A stretch of DNA of 5,156 nucleotides from an uncultured Flavihumibacter sp. Its GTDB lineage: Bacteria; Bacteroidota; Bacteroidia; Chitinophagales; Chitinophagaceae. This document shows, piece by piece, positions 1-5,156 of the stretch (position 1 is the stretch's first letter; each line of letters opens with the position of its first letter). The stretch covers positions 1 to 5,156 of the forward strand of contig CAMLPA010000277.1 in the NCBI GenBank assembly GCA_946481605.1, written 5' to 3'. The notes under the pieces were generated by a model. The model was not told where the DNA came from, searched no databases, and was given only the letters and a program-made list of their open reading frames with translations. The position numbers were made by a program, and so were the translations under genes.

Positions 1-470
1 TACTCATCAACTGGGTACCGGATTACAACGAACAATCTTTAAAAGAGAAGTTCCAGGAATGGCGTTTCGCGCTTGCTGCGCAGAAGATCGTCAACCGTAA
101 TCCGCTGGGCCTGCCCCAGCGCTTCTGGGAATACATGCTCCTTCAATCCGATATTCTTCCCGACACAAGATGGGCCGATCTTCCGGCGAAAGCGCAGAAC
201 CTGCTTATTAAAAACTGTACGGCACAGGAGCACGCTGTAAAAGGAAAAACAACTTTCAAGGAGGAATTCGTTACCGCCGGAGGAATTGATCTTGCCGAAA
301 TCGATCCGAATACCATGATGAGCCGCATCATGCCTGAAGTTTACTTCGCCGGAGAAATCATGGATGTGGACGGCATCACCGGCGGATTCAACTTTCAACA
401 CGCCTGGACCAGCGGATTCATCGCTGCGAAAGCGGTGGCCGCTTCATTTAATGCGTTGAAAAGCAACTAA
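1..470 (+). CDS. HI0933/BaiN-family NAD(P)/FAD-dependent oxidoreductase, C-terminal part (5' end outside window)
   Basis: The reading frame is open from the first base (complete codons from position 3) and gives 155 residues before a TAA at 468-470, followed at once by a second TAA. The family's usual length is about 400 residues, so the N-terminal dinucleotide-binding GxGxxG region is missing because of the window edge, not a mutation. Recognition rests on the C-terminal signature: FVTAGGIDLAEID (residues 89-101 of the visible part), a TMMSRIMPEVYF segment (104-115), then FAGEIMDVDG and ITGGFNFQHAW (115-135). In known members this forms the FAD-contacting end of the protein, with the pattern GE(V/I)xDVDGxTGGxNFQ. 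Family members are cytosolic flavoproteins; BaiN of gut clostridia is linked to bile-acid reduction, but most members have no established substrate, so none is assigned here. The next gene, rpsA, is on the same strand about 200 bp downstream with its own candidate promoter, so co-transcription is not implied. Confidence 0.9.
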   Translation, partial: LINWVPDYNEQSLKEKFQEWRFALAAQKIVNRNPLGLPQRFWEYMLLQSDILPDTRWADLPAKAQNLLIKNCTAQEHAVKGKTTFKEEFVTAGGIDLAEIDPNTMMSRIMPEVYFAGEIMDVDGITGGFNFQHAWTSGFIAAKAVAASFNALKSN

Positions 471-626
471 TAAGTTAAAATATTGGCGATGGTGTTTTTC
501 TTGCCTGGACACTGTTGAATAAAACGGGTTGGTTCCTTGGAAAATCACCCATGCTGGCCCTGTATTTTCACTGCTCCAAACCACGTTTTTTGTAACCGGT
601 GCCACCGCTAGTACGAAAATAAAACG

Positions 627-634
627 TAACTTTG
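627..634 (+). promoter_or_regulatory. Candidate Bacteroidota -7 promoter element for rpsA
   Basis: TAACTTTG matches the Bacteroidota primary-sigma -7 consensus TAnnTTTG exactly and is the only such match in the gap before rpsA. It would place the transcript start around 638-642, giving a leader of under 30 bases that begins at or inside the adjacent hairpin. Weak point: no TTTG or TTG lies at the expected 17-23 bp upstream; the nearest TTTG (589-592) is 34 bp away. An exact six-base match in about 200 bp could be chance. Confidence 0.35.
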
Positions 635-636
635 CC

Positions 637-667
637 GTCCCGAATAAAAAACAATCGGGACTTTTTT
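637..667 (+). terminator. Terminator-like hairpin plus T6 immediately before the rpsA start codon
   Basis: GTCCCGA (637-643) pairs perfectly with TCGGGAC (655-661), giving 7 bp with five G-C pairs around an 11-base A-rich loop (644-654). Six Ts (662-667) follow, and the ATG of rpsA starts at 668. The shape is that of an intrinsic terminator on the + strand. It could end transcription arriving from the oxidoreductase gene, or act as a leader element controlling rpsA. The stem is short and the loop large, so it may be a weak terminator. The structure is seen directly; the function is inferred. Confidence 0.55.
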
Positions 668-2563
668 ATGTCAGAAAATCAAATTATTAACGAAAACGCT
701 GATCAGCAGGAGACTGTAGCCGCCGAAGCTACCTCTACAGCGACAACAAATGCACCTGCCGCTCCTACGCAGTTCGATACTGCGCACGATGATTTCGACT
801 GGAGCATCGATAAACGCAACGTATCTTCTTACTCTAAAGACGAGAAAGAAAAATACGACAAAGTTTACGACAACACTTTCAAAGTGATCAACGACAACGA
901 AATGGTGACCGGTATCGTAGTTGGTCTTACCAAAACTGATGTTGTGATCAACATCGGATTCAAATCCGATGGTCTGGTTTCTCTCAACGAATTCCGTGAC
1001 CTTCAGGGCCTGAAAACAGGGGATGAAGTGGAAGTGATGGTGGTAGAGAAAGAAGACAGGCAAGGGCACCTCCACCTGAGCCGCAAACAAGCCCGTATCA
1101 CCCGCGCCTGGGAAAGAATCGTTGAGGTTCATAAAACAGGTGAAGTGGTTACAGGTACCGTTACCAGCAAAACCAAAGGCGGCCTGATCGTGGACGTATT
1201 CGGTATGGAAACCTTCCTGCCGGGTTCTCAGATCGACGTGAAGCCCGTTACAGACTACGATCAGTTCGTAGGAAAAACAATGGAATTCAAAGTGGTGAAA
1301 GTAAACGAAGCCATCAAGAATGCCGTAGTTTCCCACAAAGCGCTGATCGAAAGCGATATCGAAGCACAACGTGCAGAGATCATGAGCAAGCTCGAAAAAG
1401 GTCAGGTACTGGAAGGTACCATCAAGAACATCACCGACTTCGGTGCGTTCATGGACCTGGGCGGACTCGACGGCCTCCTGTACATCACAGATATCAGTTG
1501 GGGACGTATCAACCACCCTTCAGAAGTACTGAAACTCGATCAGAAACTGAACGTGGTTGTACTGGATTTCGACGACGACAAAAAACGTATCTCTCTCGGC
1601 CTGAAACAACTGACCCCGCACCCATGGGACGTGCTGCCTGAAGGTGTTGGCGAAGGACAGGTTGTGAAAGGTAAAGTGGTGAACATCGAAGATTATGGCG
1701 CATTCCTGGAAATTATGCCAGGTGTGGAAGGTCTGGTACACGTATCAGAAATTACATGGGCCAATTCTCCGATCAATGCGAAGGAATTCTTCAAACTGGG
1801 TGATGAATACCAGGCGAAGATCGTAACCCTCGACAAAGACGCCCGCAAAATGTCGCTGTCTATCAAACAAATGACAGAAGATCCCTGGAATACCATCGAA
1901 AACAAATTCCCGCTCGACAGCCGTCACAAAGGTGTGGTTAAAAACATCACTCCTTATGGCGTATTCGTTGAACTGGAACCCGGCATCGGCGGCATGATCC
2001 ACATCAGCGACCTGAGCTGGCTGAAACGCTTCAACCACCCAACTGACTATACTAAAGTTGGCGCTGAAATTGAAGTGATCATCCTGGGTATCGACAAAGA
2101 AAACCGCAAACTGCAACTGGGTCACAAACAACTGGAAGAAGATCCATGGAACGCCCTGGAAGAATCTTTCCCTGTTGGATCCGTGCACGAAGCTACTGTG
2201 ATCAAGAAAGACGACAAAGGTGCGGTAGTATCCCTGCCTTATGGTCTGGAAGGATTCGCGCCTAACCGTCACCTCAACAAGGAAGATGGTAAAACCGTAA
2301 CGGCTGATGAAACATTGCCTTTCATGGTGATTGAATTCGACCGCAACGAGAAGCGCATCGTAGTAAGCCATACCCGCATTTGGGAACAAGTACAGGCCAG
2401 CGAAAAAGACGCTGCCCGTAAAGAAGCCAAAGCGGATGCCGATAAAACCAAAAAAGCAGTGAAAAACCTGCAAAGCAAGGTTGAAAAAACCACGCTTGGT
2501 GACCTCGGTGTACTGGCTGAACTGAAGAAGAAGCTGGAAGGCGGAGACGAAAACAACGGATAA
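668..2563 (+). CDS. rpsA: 30S ribosomal protein S1 (bS1)
   Basis: This 631-residue protein binds mRNA on the small ribosomal subunit and helps load it for translation. Six S1/OB-fold RNA-binding domains are visible at about residues 76-141, 158-226, 245-315, 330-402, 417-489 and 503-573. Domains 3-5 are the most regular, with ITDFGAFMDL (255-264), IEDYGAFLEI (340-349) and ITPYGVFVEL (427-436), each followed by a GLLYITDISW-like strand and an RISLGLKQL-like end. A PW motif (318-320, 405-407, 492-494) marks the linker after domains 3, 4 and 5. A Thr/Ala-rich, then acidic N-terminal extension precedes domain 1, and a Lys/Ala-rich tail (574-631) ends the protein. The ATG at 668 is chosen because it gives the usual MSEN-type start. 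A TTG at 632 is in frame but would translate the hairpin and lies in the candidate promoter. No Shine-Dalgarno is visible, which is normal in Bacteroidota. A strong terminator follows, so it is probably monocistronic. Confidence 0.97.
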   Translation: MSENQIINENADQQETVAAEATSTATTNAPAAPTQFDTAHDDFDWSIDKRNVSSYSKDEKEKYDKVYDNTFKVINDNEMVTGIVVGLTKTDVVINIGFKSDGLVSLNEFRDLQGLKTGDEVEVMVVEKEDRQGHLHLSRKQARITRAWERIVEVHKTGEVVTGTVTSKTKGGLIVDVFGMETFLPGSQIDVKPVTDYDQFVGKTMEFKVVKVNEAIKNAVVSHKALIESDIEAQRAEIMSKLEKGQVLEGTIKNITDFGAFMDLGGLDGLLYITDISWGRINHPSEVLKLDQKLNVVVLDFDDDKKRISLGLKQLTPHPWDVLPEGVGEGQVVKGKVVNIEDYGAFLEIMPGVEGLVHVSEITWANSPINAKEFFKLGDEYQAKIVTLDKDARKMSLSIKQMTEDPWNTIENKFPLDSRHKGVVKNITPYGVFVELEPGIGGMIHISDLSWLKRFNHPTDYTKVGAEIEVIILGIDKENRKLQLGHKQLEEDPWNALEESFPVGSVHEATVIKKDDKGAVVSLPYGLEGFAPNRHLNKEDGKTVTADETLPFMVIEFDRNEKRIVVSHTRIWEQVQASEKDAARKEAKADADKTKKAVKNLQSKVEKTTLGDLGVLAELKKKLEGGDENNG

Positions 2564-2583
2564 TTTAACCTGTTTTCAATAGT

Positions 2584-2621
2584 AAACGGGAACATCTGAA
2601 AAAGATGTTCCCGTTTTTTTT
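2584..2621 (+). terminator. Intrinsic terminator of rpsA
   Basis: ACGGGAACATCT (2586-2597) pairs with AGATGTTCCCGT (2603-2614) over 12 bp, extendable to 14 with flanking A-T pairs. The loop is GAAAA (2598-2602), and the 3' arm runs into eight Ts (2614-2621). It starts 20 bp after the rpsA stop. The reverse strand has only a three-T run after the stem, so termination is expected mainly in the + direction. Confidence 0.95.
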
Positions 2622-2654
2622 ATGCCCGCCAAAAGATTTTAATCAGTGTAAGTA

Positions 2655-2668
2655 TTGATAATTATCAA
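2655..2668. promoter_or_regulatory. Perfect 14-bp palindrome, candidate operator
   Basis: TTGATAATTATCAA is identical to its reverse complement and lies about 105 bp upstream of the secreted-protein start in an AT-rich gap. It has the form of a dimeric repressor or activator site and superficially resembles GATAAT/ATTATC-type metal-regulator boxes, but I cannot assign a regulator. AT-rich DNA yields such palindromes more easily by chance. Confidence 0.3.
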
Positions 2669-2673
2669 AATAA

Positions 2674-2725
2674 ACGCTTATTCTTAATAAATAATACACT
2701 TATAGCAATAAGTAAAAACACTTAT
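2674..2725 (+). repeat. Three AC(G/A)CTTAT direct repeats at 22-bp spacing
   Basis: ACGCTTAT (2674-2681), ACACTTAT (2696-2703) and ACACTTAT (2718-2725) start exactly 22 bp apart, close to two turns of the DNA helix. An inverted copy of the core, ATAAGT (2708-2713), faces the second repeat across a four-base gap (ACTTAT-AGCA-ATAAGT, 2698-2713). The array ends 47 bp before the ATG at 2773. Same-face spacing of direct repeats is what an activator or response regulator array looks like. The repeats are visible; a regulatory role is inference. No good TAnnTTTG element was found between the array and the gene. Confidence 0.4.
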
Positions 2726-2772
2726 CGTTTTCAAGCCTGTTAGACGTCCATTATCCATTTTAATTCCAGGTT

Positions 2773-4617
2773 ATGAAAAACCTTTACACCCTTTTATGCC
2801 TTTTCCTATGCATACAAATGAAAGCGCAGGTAAATGCCTATGCTAAAGTAGCTTCGCTCACCGGAACCAACCGGTTGAACCTCACGCTCGTCAATGAATC
2901 TTTCGACACCTTCGAAGATGGGGAGCAGGTAATCATCATCCAGATGCAGGATAATGTGATTGGAAGCTACAGCGGGAACAACGCCAATTTTGGTCTGTTA
3001 AGCGACATCAGGCAGGCGGGACGATTCGAACTGGCGTATATTCAATCGCACACAGAAACGGCAGGACTTCCCACCCAAATTACCCTTTCAGCCGATCTTC
3101 AGTACGCCTACAACATTAATAGCAATTCCAGTGTGCAGGTAGTGAGTTTTCCGCGGCTCGGAACGCCCAATTGTACCACAACCGCAACCATGGCACCATT
3201 GGCCTGGAACGGTAATATCGGTGGCGTATTGGCTTTTCAGGTGTCGGGTATCCTGACCATCGCGCACAATATATCCGCCTCGGGACTGGGATTCCGTGGA
3301 GGAGCTACCAATAATGGCAGTGCAGGTTCCTGTGAGCCAACATCAAGTTATCGGGTAGGTGCAGATGATGAGCATGCCAATAAAGGAGAGGGTATTTATA
3401 AATCCACTTCCAATAACCATGTGGCCGGACGCGCACGTATCCTTTCCGGTGGCGGCGGTGGCAACAGCCATAATGCCGGCGGCGGTGGCGGTGGCCATAT
3501 TACCGCGGGTGGAGAAGGTGGCCCGGGATGGGGATGCTCAACAAGTGCCGGTGGTATGGGAGGAATTACCTTGGGAACTTATTCGCTCGCCAACCGCATT
3601 TTTATGGGCGGTGGCGGTGGCGCGGGTGAGGGTAATGATAATAACAATACCGCGGGTGGAAATGGTGGTGGTATCGTATTGATCTCCGCAGGAAGTATCC
3701 GAACAACAGGTACAATTGCAGGTTTAGGAATCCAATCTAATGGAGCCACATCTGCTAACGTAGGGAATGATGGGGCGGGGGGAGCCGGTGCTGGTGGAAC
3801 GGTGTACATAGATTGCTCTTCCTGGAGTATAGCTGCTACGGCGCCCCTTACCATTCAGGCCAATGGCGGGAATGGGGGGAATGTGAATTATACGGGCCAG
3901 CATGGCGGCGGCGGCGGTGGCGGACAAGGCGCAGTAATGCTCAGTTCAGCACCACCAACCAATGCTACTTTACAGACACTACCGGGTAATGGTGGATTGA
4001 ACGAAACCGATGGCGTAGCGGCGGCTTCGGGAGCCGGAACTTCCAATACAGGCGTACAGGTATTGATCAACGCGATCCTGCCTACACGTATACTTTATTT
4101 TGGTGGAAGGAATACCGGAACGCAACATTCACTCCACTGGGTGGTGGCAGATGAAACGCCTGGTACGGAGTACCAGGTAGAAAAAGCAGAGGACGGAACG
4201 AACTTTAAGTACGCCGCAAAACTGAATGGAAAAGGAACCACAAATTACCAGTGGTCAGAGCCGGCAGTGGGCGAAAAAACATTCTACAGAATAAAAGTAG
4301 TGGCGCCCGGCGTGCAGCCTTATTATACCAATACTGTGTTGTTGCGTACGGGCAATGACAATTCCAGCGAGATGGTGCTTCAACCCAATCCCGCGGTGGG
4401 CTTCACTGCGGCGATGCTTAAAACAGAAAAGCCAGGCGTGGTGCAACTGAGCCTTGTGGACCTGTCGGGCCGCAGGCTGAAACAATGGAATGAACGTGCG
4501 ACTGCGGGAAACAATACATGGATGATCGCTTTAGATCAATATCCACCGGGTATTTACCTGCTGAAAGCCTGGGATGGCGCGACAATTCGAACCTCTAAAC
4601 TGGTGATCGGGAAATAA
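2773..4617 (+). CDS. Secreted glycine-rich protein with T9SS type A C-terminal sorting domain
   Basis: The 614-residue product begins with a Sec signal peptide (MKNLYTLLCLFLCIQMKAQ, likely cut after Gln19); C13 is not in a proper lipobox. Residues 20-130 form a beta-rich N-terminal region with FEDGEQVIIIQMQD (47-60). Residues about 146-430 are very glycine-rich, with runs of 5, 6, 5 and 7 glycines at 226-230, 236-241, 279-283 and 378-384, alternating with short beta-strand units such as GGIVLISAGSI (299-309) and GGTVYIDCSSW (341-351). Residues about 436-526 resemble the fibronectin-III-like domain common before T9SS tails in Bacteroidota. Residues about 535-614 are the sorting domain: LQPNP (536-540), LVDLSGRRLKQW (561-572), PPGIYLLKAW (591-600) and a basic end, VIGK. 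It is therefore expected to cross the outer membrane by T9SS and be released or anchored. I see no catalytic motif; an adhesin or matrix role is a guess. AGG at 2768-2770 is too close to the ATG to be a normal ribosome binding site. Confidence 0.88.
   Translation: MKNLYTLLCLFLCIQMKAQVNAYAKVASLTGTNRLNLTLVNESFDTFEDGEQVIIIQMQDNVIGSYSGNNANFGLLSDIRQAGRFELAYIQSHTETAGLPTQITLSADLQYAYNINSNSSVQVVSFPRLGTPNCTTTATMAPLAWNGNIGGVLAFQVSGILTIAHNISASGLGFRGGATNNGSAGSCEPTSSYRVGADDEHANKGEGIYKSTSNNHVAGRARILSGGGGGNSHNAGGGGGGHITAGGEGGPGWGCSTSAGGMGGITLGTYSLANRIFMGGGGGAGEGNDNNNTAGGNGGGIVLISAGSIRTTGTIAGLGIQSNGATSANVGNDGAGGAGAGGTVYIDCSSWSIAATAPLTIQANGGNGGNVNYTGQHGGGGGGGQGAVMLSSAPPTNATLQTLPGNGGLNETDGVAAASGAGTSNTGVQVLINAILPTRILYFGGRNTGTQHSLHWVVADETPGTEYQVEKAEDGTNFKYAAKLNGKGTTNYQWSEPAVGEKTFYRIKVVAPGVQPYYTNTVLLRTGNDNSSEMVLQPNPAVGFTAAMLKTEKPGVVQLSLVDLSGRRLKQWNERATAGNNTWMIALDQYPPGIYLLKAWDGATIRTSKLVIGK
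3448..3924 (+). repeat. GGY-codon-rich tracts encoding polyglycine runs
   Basis: Within the secreted-protein gene, tandem glycine codons occur at 3448-3462, 3478-3495, 3607-3621 and 3904-3924, mainly GGC and GGT in mixed order, with many GGN/AAY triplets between them. The codon mixing argues that glycine is selected at protein level rather than being recent triplet expansion, although the last run has four GGC in a row and could slip. The same composition opens spurious proline- and alanine-rich frames on the opposite strand. Confidence 0.7.
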
Positions 4618-4620
4618 CCG

Positions 4621-5156
4621 TCAGATTGTATTCAGCAGCAGTTGGTTGAAGTTGGAAAGCGCGGCAATTTTAAGGTCCGCGGCCGCCCACCTTGCCATCT
4701 GCTGTTGGTGTTGCGCGGGTACTACCACGCATTTCATCTTGGCCGCTTTGGCAGCGATCATGCCATTGAAGGAGTCTTCAAAGCACAAACATTGTGTGGG
4801 GGCTACTCCGAGTGCGTTCGCGCAATTCAGGTACACTTCAGGGTGCGGTTTGCCATAAGCCAGGTCGCCTGCAGAAGTGATGGCATCAAAAGCATTTTCA
4901 ATACCCAGGAAACGGATCACGTTTTCGATCATGTACATAGGAGAAGAAGAGGCCAGTCCGATACGGAAGTTTCTTTCCTTGAAAAAACGAAGGATGTATT
5001 CCACGCCCGGCATGGCTTTCCCTTTTTCGTGCACTTTTTCTATCACGAGTTCCACAATCTCTTTTTCAGCGGCTGGGATATTTTCCAGGGGAAGATTATA
5101 AGTCCGGAACCACCAGTCCAGGAATTCGCGGGTACGCAACCCCGTTGTTTTTTCGT
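4621..5156 (-). CDS. hxpB: HAD-superfamily sugar-phosphate phosphatase, YniC/HxpB-like (5' end outside window)
   Basis: Reading leftward, the frame is open at the window edge (first complete codon at 5154-5152) and gives 177 residues to a TGA at 4623-4621. A TTG at 5139 is an internal leucine, not a start: the frame continues upstream with EKTTGLRTREFLDWWF, which aligns with the cap region TLGLRxxxxxDLWY of E. coli YniC as I recall it. HAD motif II is in LASSSP (residues 67-72 of the visible part), motif III is the Lys of YGKPHPEVYLNCA (Lys102), and motif IV is the acidic pair in CFEDSFNGMIAAKAA (Glu126-Asp127). The missing ~55-60 N-terminal residues should carry the nucleophilic DxD motif. 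YniC/HxpB hydrolyses 2-deoxyglucose-6-phosphate and hexitol phosphates in the cytosol; the related beta-phosphoglucomutases share this fold, so exact substrate is uncertain. The gene converges on the secreted-protein gene with 3 bp between stops. Confidence 0.85.
   Translation of the reverse strand, partial: EKTTGLRTREFLDWWFRTYNLPLENIPAAEKEIVELVIEKVHEKGKAMPGVEYILRFFKERNFRIGLASSSPMYMIENVIRFLGIENAFDAITSAGDLAYGKPHPEVYLNCANALGVAPTQCLCFEDSFNGMIAAKAAKMKCVVVPAQHQQQMARWAAADLKIAALSNFNQLLLNTI

Noticed and set aside
39..401. Minus-strand 120-codon frame over the oxidoreductase
   Set aside because: It is antisense to a well-conserved flavoprotein C-terminus and shows no domain of its own.
597..607. CGGTG/CACCG inverted repeat as a terminator for the oxidoreductase gene
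   Set aside because: The arms are separated by one base, the usable stem is only 3 bp with a five-base loop, and no T tract follows.
632..667. TTG start at 632, adding 12 residues to S1
   Set aside because: The added codons are exactly the hairpin and T tract, the TTG overlaps a promoter-like element, and the ATG at 668 gives a typical MSEN-type S1 start.
671..1516. 281-codon open frame on the minus strand inside rpsA (and a 242-codon one at 1745-2473)
   Set aside because: The products are His/Phe/Val-rich with no recognisable domain, as expected from the reverse complement of a highly biased S1 gene; the + strand match to S1 is unambiguous.
2655..2686. TTG (2655-2657) with TATTCTTA (2679-2686) as a promoter for the secreted-protein gene
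   Set aside because: The spacing fits, but the second element misses two of the six fixed TAnnTTTG positions, so it cannot be distinguished from AT-rich background.
2800..2811. Lipoprotein signal at Cys13 of the secreted protein
   Set aside because: The residues before the Cys (LFL) do not fit a lipobox, and the MKAQ cleavage site plus T9SS tail fit ordinary Sec export.
3359..3854. Open frames on both strands within the glycine-rich region
   Set aside because: They are produced by GGY-rich codons, giving Ala/Val/Pro-rich shadows; the main frame has a signal peptide and a T9SS tail spanning them.
4877..5101. Plus-strand frames within the phosphatase gene
   Set aside because: They lie antisense to clear HAD motifs II-IV and have no recognisable content.

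Overview
The window is most consistent with a chromosomal stretch from a member of the Bacteroidota, probably the Chitinophagaceae/Chitinophagales. Three things point there: a secreted protein with a C-terminal type IX secretion (T9SS) sorting domain, a six-domain ribosomal protein S1 with the long N-terminal extension typical of that phylum, and starts without a well-placed Shine-Dalgarno sequence. The family-level placement is inference from sequence style, not a database match.

Layout, left to right. (1) Positions 1-470 (+) hold the last 155 codons of a HI0933/BaiN-type FAD-dependent oxidoreductase; its N-terminal FAD-binding part lies outside the window. (2) Positions 471-667 are a gap with no gene. 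Its first ~155 bases show nothing I can name. Its end carries an exact TAnnTTTG match (627-634) and a perfect 7-bp hairpin followed by six Ts that runs directly into the next start codon. (3) Positions 668-2563 (+) encode ribosomal protein S1 (rpsA), closed by a strong intrinsic terminator at 2584-2621. (4) Positions 2622-2772 are an AT-rich regulatory-looking gap with a 14-bp perfect palindrome and three copies of AC(G/A)CTTAT spaced exactly 22 bp apart. (5) Positions 2773-4617 (+) encode a 614-residue exported glycine-rich protein with a T9SS type A tail. (6) Positions 4621-5156 (-) hold the C-terminal 177 codons of a HAD-family sugar-phosphate phosphatase resembling YniC/HxpB. It converges on the secreted-protein gene with only 3 bp between the stop codons.

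The genes do not form one pathway. S1 is a core translation gene with its own terminator; the oxidoreductase upstream and the phosphatase downstream are housekeeping-type metabolic genes; the secreted protein is a surface or extracellular component with its own upstream region. I see no complete new multi-gene system, mobile element, CRISPR array or RNA gene. The observations most worth checking are the terminator-like hairpin abutting the rpsA start, the 22-bp-phased repeats upstream of the secreted protein, and the unassigned glycine-rich protein itself.
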